DNA of 64,000 bases, from the NCBI RefSeq assembly GCF_002980575.1, contig NZ_PVBS01000001.1:62001-126000 (forward strand), in the 5' to 3' direction. Of the stretch, positions 49,995-58,950 are shown piece after piece. Each line of letters opens with the position of its first letter. Within the stretch, counting starts at the first letter, position 1. The position numbers and the translations under genes were made by a program. The DNA comes from Sphingobacterium gobiense. Its GTDB lineage: Bacteria > Bacteroidota > Bacteroidia > Sphingobacteriales > Sphingobacteriaceae. The notes beneath the pieces are model-generated. The model had not been told where the DNA came from and made no database searches. It worked only from the letters and a program-made list of their open reading frames with translations.

Positions 49995-52370
49995 TTGATT
50001 ACTGTGTACCAACAAAACAAACAGCATGTATTAACGCTACTTGTGCTATGGTTTCCGATCTTTTCTCTTGCACAAGATTTGCAAATGTCGGGGTTTGTGC
50101 GGGATTCGCTGGATCGTCCTGTTGCGCAGGCGACGGTTACCCTTGTTCCTGACAACCAAGTATATAAAACGAACGATCAGGGATATTTCGAGTTCTCTAG
50201 ACTATATGAAGGAACGTACCGACTCGACATACATCATGTGCGTTATGTATCAGAACAGGTGACGTTGAATCTTACAGATCATGACACGACAGTCTATATT
50301 CGGCTGCAGGAATCAAGGAGTAGTATTGAACAGGTGGAGGTATATGGGAAAATAACTGCTGTTGACAACCTTATTCCAGCGGAAAGCGCTGCTATGCCCG
50401 TTCAGGTCATTACCCGGCGCGAAATTGAGCTGATGGGCAGCCGACGGCTGGACGAAGTTATGAAAGAGCAAACCGGCGTAGCCGTGGTCAACGATATTTC
50501 GGCAGGGTCACGGGCAGTTGGTGTGCAGATTCAGGGATTTAGCAGCAACTATATTATGGTTCTTATCGATGGGCAGCCGATATTGGGACGGAATAACGGT
50601 AACTTTGATTTATCACGTATATCCGTTACTAACATTGAGCGCATTGAAATTATTAAAGGAGCTTCGTCCTGTCTGTATGGCAGCGATGCATTGGGAGGCG
50701 CCATCAATATTATTACACGGCATGGTGCCATTATGCAGCAAGCACAGGCTTCGCTTATGTATGGTACACTCCATACATTAGATGCAACCATTGAAGGTGA
50801 AGCGCCTTTTGCTAACCAACGGGGCTCCGTAGTTGTCTCTGGAAACTATTACCGTACAGACGGTTTTAATACAGATGACCGTTATCTTAGCAGTGGGAGT
50901 ACTACCTTTCCACCTTATGAAAATTATAGTTTCCAGGGACGCTTACGCTATCGAATAAGTAAAGACGGTACGTTGGGATTAACTACGCGCTACGCATCGA
51001 GGAACTCCAAAATGTACAACGTTTGGGCGGAGGATCTCCGTCTGGAAGATGGTCAACAGGACCGGGATATCAATATCGGTTTTAACTATGACCATCACTT
51101 TGCTAAAGGACTTCGAATGATGACCCGCTATTATCTCACTCGCTTCCACACAGCATTGTATGCCGAGTGGCTTAGTCAGGGGGTGCTGGCAGGCGAGGAA
51201 GAGTTTGGCCAATATAACCACCGTCTCGAACAGCAGTTTGCCTACAATCCGATTAGGAATCTGAAGCTCACCGCTGGTCTTGGCGGCAGCATGGAGGTGA
51301 TGGACAACCAAGATTTGGACGACAAGCGCTCGCTCCAAACGGCTTTTGCTTATTTGCAAACCGAGTGGCGCCCTGTAGATCGCATTTTAACCACAGTTGG
51401 TTTGCGTTATGATCAGACGAATGTATATCTTGGGCGTATGAGTCCGAGCCTTGGACTGCAATATCACCTCCGTGAAAACCTATTGCTAAAAGCGGGTACC
51501 GGTGCCGGATTTAAGGCTCCTGACTATAAAATGCGCTATCAAGTGTTTTTCAACCCGTCAGCAAACTACTTGGTCGTGGGTAACGACCGCTTGGCGGAGG
51601 TGATAGATGGGCTTGATTCTACAGGTGAACTCAGCTACGTAAACAGTTACATGATCAACCAGTTAGTAGGTAATCTGCAAGCCGAAAAAAGTTGGTCCAA
51701 CAACATTGGATTCACTTGGACGCCCATCCCTACGCTCCAGACGGAAGCTTCTGTATTCTATCATCGGATTAACAATCAGATCAACTCGGTGAATATCGGT
51801 ACAGGAACGACCGTTTCGCAGATTTACACCTATCGGAATCTACCGAAAGCGGTTAATAAGGGTGCGGAACTTGCCGTCAGCTACCAAGCGACACGCGATT
51901 TACAGCTATCATTAGGTTATCAGTATCTGGTAGCAAAAGATCTGGGTGTGTTGGACAGCATCCGTGCGGGTAACTACCCTTATAACCAATACAACAACGC
52001 CGTTACCGGTGAATACCGACAGAGCAGGCCGTCCGATTATTGGGGTATCGAAGACCGGTCGCGGCACATGGCAAACCTCAAATTGCTCTATATGTACCGG
52101 CCATGGCAAACGAGTATCAATATTCGTGCAAATATTCGGGGGAAATATCCGTTTCAGGAAACTAACGGAAACCAGTTTATCGATGATGGAGATAAATTTG
52201 TGCCGGAACATACCTTGCTCAATATCACGGTCGAAAAAGCTTTATGGAACAGAAGACTCACACTGCGGCTTGTCGCGGATAACGTGTTGGGTTTCATGCA
52301 CCGATATATGCTAGGACAACCCGGTAGAGTTATCCTCGGCGGACTGAGCTATCGGTGGATGAAGGAATAA
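49995..52370 (+). CDS. TonB-dependent heme/iron receptor
   Basis: 791 residues. Signal peptide about 1-27, then a carboxypeptidase-like domain (L-D-R-P-V-A-Q-A-T-V-T-L), then a plug (about 125-240) with I-E-R-I-E-I-I-K-G-A-S-S-C-L-Y-G and G-G-A-I-N-I-I-T-R, then a barrel to the C-terminal aromatic strand (G-L-S-Y-R-W-M-K-E). The start is TTG 49995 or GTG 50004; there is no in-frame ATG before the mature part. It moves a ligand, probably heme, across the outer membrane using TonB. HmuT, HmuY-like proteins and heme oxygenase nearby support the heme assignment. Confidence 0.88.
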   Translation: MITVYQQNKQHVLTLLVLWFPIFSLAQDLQMSGFVRDSLDRPVAQATVTLVPDNQVYKTNDQGYFEFSRLYEGTYRLDIHHVRYVSEQVTLNLTDHDTTVYIRLQESRSSIEQVEVYGKITAVDNLIPAESAAMPVQVITRREIELMGSRRLDEVMKEQTGVAVVNDISAGSRAVGVQIQGFSSNYIMVLIDGQPILGRNNGNFDLSRISVTNIERIEIIKGASSCLYGSDALGGAINIITRHGAIMQQAQASLMYGTLHTLDATIEGEAPFANQRGSVVVSGNYYRTDGFNTDDRYLSSGSTTFPPYENYSFQGRLRYRISKDGTLGLTTRYASRNSKMYNVWAEDLRLEDGQQDRDINIGFNYDHHFAKGLRMMTRYYLTRFHTALYAEWLSQGVLAGEEEFGQYNHRLEQQFAYNPIRNLKLTAGLGGSMEVMDNQDLDDKRSLQTAFAYLQTEWRPVDRILTTVGLRYDQTNVYLGRMSPSLGLQYHLRENLLLKAGTGAGFKAPDYKMRYQVFFNPSANYLVVGNDRLAEVIDGLDSTGELSYVNSYMINQLVGNLQAEKSWSNNIGFTWTPIPTLQTEASVFYHRINNQINSVNIGTGTTVSQIYTYRNLPKAVNKGAELAVSYQATRDLQLSLGYQYLVAKDLGVLDSIRAGNYPYNQYNNAVTGEYRQSRPSDYWGIEDRSRHMANLKLLYMYRPWQTSINIRANIRGKYPFQETNGNQFIDDGDKFVPEHTLLNITVEKALWNRRLTLRLVADNVLGFMHRYMLGQPGRVILGGLSYRWMKE

Positions 52371-52387
52371 ATAAATAATTTAAAAAA

Positions 52388-53149
52388 ATGCATACAAAAC
52401 ATATGAACACATTAAAAATAATCATCAATGAATGTCGGAATTTTATTTTGCTAGGCAAAATAAGCCTCGGATTGGCTTTGACGCTACCCATGGCTTCCTG
52501 TGGGAAAGATGACAACAGCCGCCCTTTGTATGAAGATGGCAAAAGTAATGTCATTTACGACTTGGCCGGCGATACCGAAGCGTCTATGGCCGGCGATGTC
52601 GAAGGTAAGGAATATCGCCCTTTTAACATTTTCCTGTTTCGTTTCCACGACCAAAGGCAGATATGGATTAAAAATGCGAACGATTCGGCACAATGGCTCA
52701 AAACCAAGGACTGGGACCTAGCTTTTACCGGTCCTTACAATTCAGAACTCTTTGTAAACAATGCATATCACGAGTTTAACCCCGGCTACGGAGGCGAAAC
52801 CGAAAACACGGCTGTGGTTTTACTCCGTCAGCCTTACGAAGCGGTCGTCGAGGCTCCAAGCGATGAAGAATTTGACACCAGCGAGGTAAATAAGATCGGG
52901 TGGGCTGCCACCGAAAGTTCACCTGGTTGGTTTCGTTATAGTCTGCAAACACATATTATGCAAGCATTGCCCAATCGTACGTACGCCATACGTCTGCCGG
53001 ACGGAAAATATGCCAAATTACAGCTCATCAATGCGTATAAAGGCAATCCCGAGGCCGTTACAAACATGAACTGGCCGGCACCTTATTATACCTTTCGCTA
53101 CTATGTGCAGCAGGATGGTAGTAAAAATTTGAATACCCGCGAACCATAG
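52388..53149 (+). CDS. HmuY-family heme-binding lipoprotein 1
   Basis: 253 residues. The leader ends P-M-A-S-C (Cys near 38); a shorter start at 52403 is possible. HmuY-type features include the W-D-L-A-F-T-G-P-Y motif near 110, I-G-W-A-A-T-E-S-S-P-G-W-F-R-Y near 170, and Y-A-I-R-L-P-D-G-K-Y-A-K-L-Q near 205. The typical C-terminal Y-x-F-R-Y-x-V strand is present. HmuY proteins take heme from host or environmental proteins and pass it to the receptor. It follows the receptor by 17 bases. Confidence 0.85.
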   Translation: MHTKHMNTLKIIINECRNFILLGKISLGLALTLPMASCGKDDNSRPLYEDGKSNVIYDLAGDTEASMAGDVEGKEYRPFNIFLFRFHDQRQIWIKNANDSAQWLKTKDWDLAFTGPYNSELFVNNAYHEFNPGYGGETENTAVVLLRQPYEAVVEAPSDEEFDTSEVNKIGWAATESSPGWFRYSLQTHIMQALPNRTYAIRLPDGKYAKLQLINAYKGNPEAVTNMNWPAPYYTFRYYVQQDGSKNLNTREP

Positions 53150-53192
53150 TTTTTAACCGCCAATAACTTTTAACTCTTAATTTTTTATTCTT

Positions 53193-53876
53193 ATGAACAA
53201 ACTATTTAAAATTGCCACACTGGCTTTCACCCTCGTTGGATTTGCTGCTTGCAACAATGATGATGAGGTTTCGTTAGAACAGGAATACCAGGCGAGCGTG
53301 ATGATCAAAGACGGTGAAACAAAAGACCTGGCTAATGTTTCTGCCACCATCAACACGCAGGGAACAATATCTCGTAGCGGATCCGTATATTCCCTTCGCA
53401 ATTTTAGGCAATTTACCATCAATGAAGATGGAGCAGTAACGGAGGCCGTAGCTCCTTTATTTTATTTTGATTTCAAAGAGAACGACGGGGTGGATGCGGG
53501 GGATGCTGTGTTAACGCTTAACGCAACACAGCGCGATATGGACATTATCTCAAATACTACAAAAGGCTATACACTTTCGTACATAGATAAAGCATTCGAA
53601 TCTGTAGTGGTAACAGATAATTTCACGTCAGCCCCAGATGAAAAAGTAGGTATAGTAACGCCATTTTCACCAGAGGGAGCTATTGGATGGTCAAATTATG
53701 ATATGTCGGTACACCATATCGTGGCCATAGCTAACCGTACCCTTATCCTCTCTAAAGGTAATACAGCCTTATTTAAATTTCGCGTCAATAGTATATACTC
53801 CAATGAGACACCGAATAAAGAATCTGCTTCAGATAACTATGTCTACTATGCTGTCGATTATGAAGAGTTTAAATAG
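53193..53876 (+). CDS. HmuY-like lipoprotein 2
   Basis: 227 residues. Lipoprotein leader L-V-G-F-A-A-C (Cys20). The pattern is looser than lipoprotein 1, but keeps F-S-P-E-G-A-I-G-W-S-N-Y and the late N-R-T-L-I-L-S-K-G-N-T-A-L-F-K-F-R-V-N-S-I-Y motif of the HmuY fold. Last gene before a second promoter module. Heme ligands cannot be assigned. Probably a surface heme-binding protein. Confidence 0.7.
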   Translation: MNKLFKIATLAFTLVGFAACNNDDEVSLEQEYQASVMIKDGETKDLANVSATINTQGTISRSGSVYSLRNFRQFTINEDGAVTEAVAPLFYFDFKENDGVDAGDAVLTLNATQRDMDIISNTTKGYTLSYIDKAFESVVVTDNFTSAPDEKVGIVTPFSPEGAIGWSNYDMSVHHIVAIANRTLILSKGNTALFKFRVNSIYSNETPNKESASDNYVYYAVDYEEFK

Positions 53877-53898
53877 GGACAAACTTTCTATTTGTTGT

Positions 53899-54010
53899 TT
53901 ATTTAGAATGATTTTAAATAAATAACGTTTTGCATACATGATTTGTCGTTTTGCATACACCAAGTGTCAGGCAACGAAGCTATCTTTGTTTAGAATCAAT
54001 TTAAATAATA
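53899..54010 (+). promoter_or_regulatory. Promoter module of second heme operon
   Basis: A TTTAGAATGATTTTAAAT box (53899-53923) is followed by TTGCATACA repeats at 53930-53938 and 53951-53959 (exactly 21 bp apart). TATCTTTG, a TAnnTTTG -7 element, is at 53981-53988, and a second TTTAGAATCAATTTAAAT box at 53989-54010 overlaps the expected transcription start. The start codon is 12 bases further. Confidence 0.65.
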
Positions 54011-54021
54011 GTACTACAAAA

Positions 54022-54810
54022 ATGAAGATGAAAAATATCCTAATAGCCAGTTTGTCTTTACTGTTTATGGCTAGTCTTACGGCCTGTAATAAAAGCGATC
54101 CTGCGCCGGAACCTGAAGTAGATCCGGTTATACCGGAGACCATGTTTAACCGGATGATTGAAGTGCGCAACTTTGGTGAAGATCTATCGGATGGTGCTGC
54201 GCCGGACAGTGACCAAGAGCCCATTTATTACAGCTTAGAGGAAAACAAGCCTGTTGCTGTTTCCTACCGAAGGACGAACCGCTGGGATATATCCTTTGCC
54301 GGTATATACCGATCCTACTTGGGCGGTAATAGCGGGCGTGGAGGCGGTGTTTCTCCCAATTATGGAGCGGGAGGTCCAGGCGTCGGGGGGATTATGATCG
54401 TCGAGAAGAGTTTTGACGAGGTGGTCGACATTCCCGACGACAACGTGTTCAAGACCGAACGCAATGTCATCAGCACTGATGACAACGGCGATATGGGGAA
54501 TGGCATAGGCTGGTACCTTTATGATTTCGGTGGTACCCGGGTCCGCGACGGCGCCTATGACAATGCACATATAGCCTATGCGCTCGACAAACCGCTCGAG
54601 ATTACATTGCCCAACGGAGGAAAGAAAACGGTACAGCCCCGTACCGTGATCGTGCGCACCGCCAGGGGTAACTATGCCAAGATCAGAATGCGCAGTATCT
54701 ATAAAAACAAGTTGGAACGCGATAGTTGGAAACGGAACGACGACAAGCCTTACTTCTCCTTTGATTATGTATTGGCAAAGAAAGGAAGCGCCAAGTTTGA
54801 AATTGATTAG
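54022..54810 (+). CDS. HmuY-family heme-binding lipoprotein 3
   Basis: 262 residues from the ATG at 54022; the frame continues upstream through the promoter and is rejected. Leader ends L-T-A-C. W-D-I-S-F-A-G-I-Y and G-I-G-W-Y-L-Y-D-F are HmuY motifs; Gly-rich N-S-G-R-G-G-G-V near 120 is unusual. R-T-A-R-G-N-Y-A-K-I-R-M-R-S-I-Y and the Y-F-S-F-D-Y-V strand close the fold. First gene of the downstream operon, with its own promoter. Confidence 0.85.
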   Translation: MKMKNILIASLSLLFMASLTACNKSDPAPEPEVDPVIPETMFNRMIEVRNFGEDLSDGAAPDSDQEPIYYSLEENKPVAVSYRRTNRWDISFAGIYRSYLGGNSGRGGGVSPNYGAGGPGVGGIMIVEKSFDEVVDIPDDNVFKTERNVISTDDNGDMGNGIGWYLYDFGGTRVRDGAYDNAHIAYALDKPLEITLPNGGKKTVQPRTVIVRTARGNYAKIRMRSIYKNKLERDSWKRNDDKPYFSFDYVLAKKGSAKFEID

Positions 54811-54861
54811 TCATACAATATACCTCCCTGCGGTAGGCAGGTCATTTACAACAATAAAAAA

Positions 54862-55854
54862 ATGAATAAAACATATACCTTTTTAAGCATCCTGTTTCTG
54901 GGGTTGGTGTTCGCTTCCTGCACCAAAGAGGAAGAACTGGCACCTCTGCCACAAGACAAAATAGTAGAATACAGTGTCAACAATGTACCTGCGGGCACCA
55001 GCCTTTACGGTGCTATTGATGACGAGAAAAAAACCATAACACTCTATGTGCCTTTTTACCTCGGCCTGGAACTGATCGATGCCGATATCACGGTATCTCC
55101 CGGCGCCAAGCTGCAGGAGGAAATCCTGCCCATCCCGATCGATACCGAAGACCAGACCTATACAGTAATTGCTACCGATGGCTCAACAAACACTTATACA
55201 CTCCTTATCGTGTCACAAAATACCCCTGATCTTGAGGCCGTCTGGGGAATTTATAACTATCCGGCAATACAGCCGACAGCTTATCCTGTTGGGATATTGC
55301 CTTATATCCATGGTAATTTTTACAGTAATAATATCAACCTGATTAAACTGACATTGGTTTCCCGCAATACGCAAAAAGCAGTACAGCTCAATACCCGGGA
55401 GGGACGAGCGGCTCTGGCTCCACTGCTTACCGGTGACGAACCGTACCGGTACCGGATCGCAAATCTAACGATTCCGATGGACATCGATACCGGTTACCAC
55501 GATGTAAAGATTGCTTTTCTAGGACATCAGGTAACACTGGCGGATCCGATCAATATCCAATACAGGTCACCTCGGATTAACTATTCTTCTGGTAAGGCCA
55601 TGCAACAAGGAGGAGAGGTCGTTTATAATGCAACGCCACAGTATCTGATATTGGAACCCACATCGGTCAAGGCAACCTACATGGAAAGTGGTACGACCTA
55701 TGATTTCCCGATCGTGAAGTATGATATGGAGAGTGTTACCTTGAAGGTGCCAGACAATATTCCAACAGGCAGAATTTCTGTTATCTTCCAGACAACATAT
55801 AAAAATTGGCCGACGACCACCAACAGTACTTCGATAACGGTCACTCCAAAATAG
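54862..55854 (+). CDS. Lipoprotein with DUF5018-like and IPT/TIG-like domains
   Basis: 330 residues. Leader ends L-V-F-A-S-C (Cys20). The N-terminal part (about 30-120) has T-L-Y-V-P-F and S-P-G-A-K-L plus Y-T-V-I-A-T-D-G-S-T-N-T-Y-T, the DUF5018 pattern. About 125-330 form Ig-like IPT/TIG domains with I-D-T-G-Y-H-D-V-K. It shares architecture with the lipoprotein at 56598. Probably a surface-exposed partner of the heme system; the ligand is unknown. Confidence 0.7.
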   Translation: MNKTYTFLSILFLGLVFASCTKEEELAPLPQDKIVEYSVNNVPAGTSLYGAIDDEKKTITLYVPFYLGLELIDADITVSPGAKLQEEILPIPIDTEDQTYTVIATDGSTNTYTLLIVSQNTPDLEAVWGIYNYPAIQPTAYPVGILPYIHGNFYSNNINLIKLTLVSRNTQKAVQLNTREGRAALAPLLTGDEPYRYRIANLTIPMDIDTGYHDVKIAFLGHQVTLADPINIQYRSPRINYSSGKAMQQGGEVVYNATPQYLILEPTSVKATYMESGTTYDFPIVKYDMESVTLKVPDNIPTGRISVIFQTTYKNWPTTTNSTSITVTPK

Positions 55855-55926
55855 CCACGTGCTTATCTCCGGCAACGGAGATGTCTATATAATAAATTAG
55901 TATTTAATAACACAAAAATTAAACAA

Positions 55927-56511
55927 ATGAGTATGAAAAACATCCTCAAATCAACAATAGCTGTCGCGGCGGCGGCCTTGTTCAGTCTGTCTTCATTCGC
56001 GAAAGACAATAACCCAGTGGCTATCCAGCCGTTAACACCGGCTAAGGTAACGGCTATTTCCTGCGGCTATCAATATAGCGTGACAGGAAATGTTGGCAGC
56101 CCTTTTAATCCTTCGACGTTTGGCAACGTATACGTTACCCTGGGCAGTGGTTCGGCATCGCAGGGTAGTTCTGCAGGAGCGCAGCTCATCTTCACTGAAC
56201 ATGCCAATGCTGCTGTGGCTGCTAATAGTGGAGCTCAACTAAGGATATTGACTGGTGTAGATATTTGCACAGTTACGGCTTCAGATTGGGCAGGCGCAAC
56301 GTCTGCAAGCGGTGCTGTAGGTGAAGATGTTTGGTACACGTACGAGGATCAAGTAGCAACTCCGATCCCGGGTGTCGTGATGTTGGTAAGCAATGATGGC
56401 GGTGCTACCGTCTGGGCTTTCACCTTAGACTCTGCTACAGCCGTAGAGATTACTCCATTTCCAGGATTAACCATACAAGGTACCGTTACGATTAATGTGA
56501 ACCAACTGTAA
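55927..56511 (+). CDS. Unknown secreted protein in heme operon
   Basis: 194 residues. A signal peptide ends S-S-F-A-K near residue 26. The mature part is rich in Gly, Ala, Ser, Thr and Val with beta patterning and almost no Lys, plus just two Cys (I-S-C-G and I-C-T-V), which may pair. No Met or His cluster is seen. Alternative start at 55933. I recognise no family. Position between two DUF5018-type lipoproteins suggests a shared surface function. Confidence 0.65.
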   Translation: MSMKNILKSTIAVAAAALFSLSSFAKDNNPVAIQPLTPAKVTAISCGYQYSVTGNVGSPFNPSTFGNVYVTLGSGSASQGSSAGAQLIFTEHANAAVAANSGAQLRILTGVDICTVTASDWAGATSASGAVGEDVWYTYEDQVATPIPGVVMLVSNDGGATVWAFTLDSATAVEITPFPGLTIQGTVTINVNQL

Positions 56512-56597
56512 ACATAGCATAAAGGTTTCCTCAGAGAAGCATGTTGGCAGACCTCTGAGGAATCTTTTACTTGTTGTCGATTTTGAGAACCAGAAAC

Positions 56598-57539
56598 ATG
56601 AATAGACTATACAAAATATATACGGGCATAGCGGTTGGCTGTACCGTTCTGTTTGGCGCATGCAAAACCGAATACCCCGACCTGCCTTATGCCGAAATAG
56701 AAACTTTCACTATCGAAGACGCCCATGGCGATCCGCTCCAGGCGGTTATTAAAGGAGACGAAATCATCATATATTGGACTCCATTAGAAGACGAGCCCGA
56801 AACCATCCGACCCGTCATCACCCTATCCGAGGGGGCGTCAATATCACCGGCATCGGGCGAAGTCGTACCGTACAGCGCGTCCACAAAATATACGGTGACT
56901 GCACAGGATGGTAGCAGAAAGACCTACACCTTCCGGCCGGAAGGCGGACAGCCTATACCTTATTTGAATAGCATAAATAATACAGAAATAAATATAAACG
57001 GTGTAGTTGCCCTATTGGGCGATTATTTCCTGCCCGATGCTGATAAAACCAAGGTCTACCTAATGGCCGGCGAACAGGAATATGAATTAACGGAATTTCG
57101 CAGATTTACAAATTCCAGTATTCACTCCGTTATCCCGATTACGACAGAACTGGATACCGGTTATTACGATGTCAAACTAGTGACTGGCAGGTACACGCTC
57201 ATGGCCGGGCAGCAGATACACCTCAATGCCCCTACCTTATCAACGTTGCTGGACAGGACGAAGCTGCCGCCGACTACCATCAATCCGGGACAGACGTTCT
57301 CCGTTTATTTCACGCACGAGCAAGCCCTAAAATTTTATCAGGAGGATGATTTTATAGCACGGATGGAATACAGCGACAATACACCGGTGCGTAATTTTGA
57401 TCCTCAGGTGACGTTTGTCAGTGCCACCGAAGTGCAGATGACGATCCCCACAGATATAGCTACCGGATCTGCTTACTTTGTCTTAGCGACAACGGGCAGT
57501 ATATTGAACGTCATAGGACAATCGGTAACCATAGAATAG
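56598..57539 (+). CDS. Lipoprotein with DUF5018-like and IPT/TIG-like domains, paralogue
   Basis: 313 residues from the ATG at 56598. Leader ends L-F-G-A-C. As in the 54862 protein, an N-terminal domain with I-I-I-Y-W-T-P and T-K-Y-T-V-T-A-Q-D-G-S-R-K-T-Y-T is followed by IPT/TIG-like beta domains with L-D-T-G-Y-Y-D-V-K-L-V. The two are clear paralogues in domain order. Placed 24 bases before the di-heme peroxidase gene. Confidence 0.7.
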   Translation: MNRLYKIYTGIAVGCTVLFGACKTEYPDLPYAEIETFTIEDAHGDPLQAVIKGDEIIIYWTPLEDEPETIRPVITLSEGASISPASGEVVPYSASTKYTVTAQDGSRKTYTFRPEGGQPIPYLNSINNTEININGVVALLGDYFLPDADKTKVYLMAGEQEYELTEFRRFTNSSIHSVIPITTELDTGYYDVKLVTGRYTLMAGQQIHLNAPTLSTLLDRTKLPPTTINPGQTFSVYFTHEQALKFYQEDDFIARMEYSDNTPVRNFDPQVTFVSATEVQMTIPTDIATGSAYFVLATTGSILNVIGQSVTIE

Positions 57540-57562
57540 CTTTTGTTGAACTAAATATTCCA

Positions 57563-58687
57563 TTGAAGCGCGTGATAAACTGTTACGGATTATGTTGCCT
57601 GTTGCTCTTTTTGTGCGGAGCATGCTCGAAGTCGCCGGTGACAGACGGGGAGGTACCGCTGCCAGAGCCAGAACCTGTGGATACACGCAGCACACGGGAA
57701 AAATATAGTGCTGCGATCACAGCCTGGCCGGAAGCGGAATGGTACAGTGGAATTATCAAAAAAGAGTTGGCGGAGCTGCCTGCCAACCCAAATGCCAAGC
57801 CCAATACCGAAGTTCTGCGTCTGGGCAAAGTATTGTTCTTTGAGAAGCGGATGGGTAGTATACAGAACTCCTGTTCATCCTGCCATAACCCGGCGAAGTT
57901 CTGGACAGATGGCAGCAGGATGGCAATTGGGGGTGGCGTACGCAATACGCCTACCATCGAAAACGCCTGGCACCTCAAAGGTCACCTTTTTCACGATGGC
58001 AGGGCAGCAACCTATGCCGAACAGATCACCGAAGCTATCGAATCGCCTATCGAGATGGACGGTGACCTGAATATTATACCATGGATCCTGTCGCAGATCC
58101 CGGGCTATCCCCCTCTATTTGAGGCGGCTTATGGCAGCAACAGCATCACCAGAGAGCGCATTCTCGATGCACTGGAAGTCTATACGCTAAGCATCAGCAG
58201 CGGCGAAACGGCCTTCGATCGGTTTGTACGTGGCGATTATGCCGCACTGACGGATAAGGAAATCGAGGGTTTACATTTGTTCCGCACCAAGGGAAAGTGT
58301 ATCAACTGCCACAACGGCCCGTTCTTCACCGATCTGCAATACCACAATCTGGGCTATGCAGTGGATTTTCGTGGAGATTTAGATAATGGGCGCTACGAGG
58401 TTACCGGATTCGAAGCCGACAAGGGAAAGCTCCGTACCCCCGGACTGCGAAATGTATCCAATACTGCACCCTATTGGCATAATGGCGAGATTGCCACACT
58501 TGAAGAGGTTATCGATCTGCTTAACCGCGGTATGCCCCATACGGGTAGGCAGAAGATAAACGGAACGTTATCGCCACATATACGACCATTGCAACTCACA
58601 TCAAACGAGCAACGAGCCATCCTGGCTTTTCTGAATACCCTAAGTAGTGAAGTGCTCAAAGTAGAATCACCCACACTACCTCAATAG
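57563..58687 (+). CDS. Di-heme cytochrome-c peroxidase/MauG-like lipoprotein
   Basis: 374 residues from TTG 57563; GTG 57572 is an alternative. The leader ends F-L-C-G-A-C. Two c-type heme sites are clear: C-S-S-C-H (C104, C107, H108) and C-I-N-C-H (C246, C249, H250). W-T-D-G-S-R-M-A-I-G-G-G, R-N-T-P-T-I-E-N-A and G-H-L-F-H-D-G-R-A follow the CcpA/MauG pattern, and L-R-T-P-G-L-R-N-V is near 300. It reduces peroxide or oxidises a substrate in the periplasm. Last gene of the operon. A lipid-anchored heme enzyme in a heme uptake operon is unusual. Confidence 0.9.
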   Translation: MKRVINCYGLCCLLLFLCGACSKSPVTDGEVPLPEPEPVDTRSTREKYSAAITAWPEAEWYSGIIKKELAELPANPNAKPNTEVLRLGKVLFFEKRMGSIQNSCSSCHNPAKFWTDGSRMAIGGGVRNTPTIENAWHLKGHLFHDGRAATYAEQITEAIESPIEMDGDLNIIPWILSQIPGYPPLFEAAYGSNSITRERILDALEVYTLSISSGETAFDRFVRGDYAALTDKEIEGLHLFRTKGKCINCHNGPFFTDLQYHNLGYAVDFRGDLDNGRYEVTGFEADKGKLRTPGLRNVSNTAPYWHNGEIATLEEVIDLLNRGMPHTGRQKINGTLSPHIRPLQLTSNEQRAILAFLNTLSSEVLKVESPTLPQ

Positions 58688-58693
58688 TATAAA

Positions 58694-58724
58694 AGCCTCC
58701 TCTAGACATACATCCGAGGAGGCT
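58694..58724 (+). terminator. Terminator after peroxidase gene
   Basis: AGCCTCCTC and GAGGAGGCT form a nine-base perfect stem around a 13-base loop. The T-run is weak. Confidence 0.75.
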
Positions 58725-58834
58725 CTTCGTTGGTAGCCGTGCTTTAACGTCTACATAATAAATTAGTAACGCAAAAGTACACTTCGGTTCAGAAAAAACA
58801 AATTACAAGTTACTAAAGTCAAAAAAATATCAGT

Positions 58835-58920
58835 TTGCATATGCGAATCACCGTTTTTAATAGATTGATTAACAACCCATCCTTTATATTTGATATTATT
58901 TAGAATATATTTAAATAATA
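58835..58920 (+). promoter_or_regulatory. Promoter module of Fur-like gene
   Basis: TTGCATATG at 58835-58843 and a weak TTTAATAGA 21 bp later match the TTGCATACA repeats. TATATTTG at 58885-58892 is a TAnnTTTG -7 element. TTTAGAATATATTTAAAT (within 58896-58920) is the same box as in the other heme promoters, again right at the expected transcription start. Confidence 0.55.
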
Positions 58921-58950
58921 ACGATAGGGTAAACCTTTTATGAACAATAT

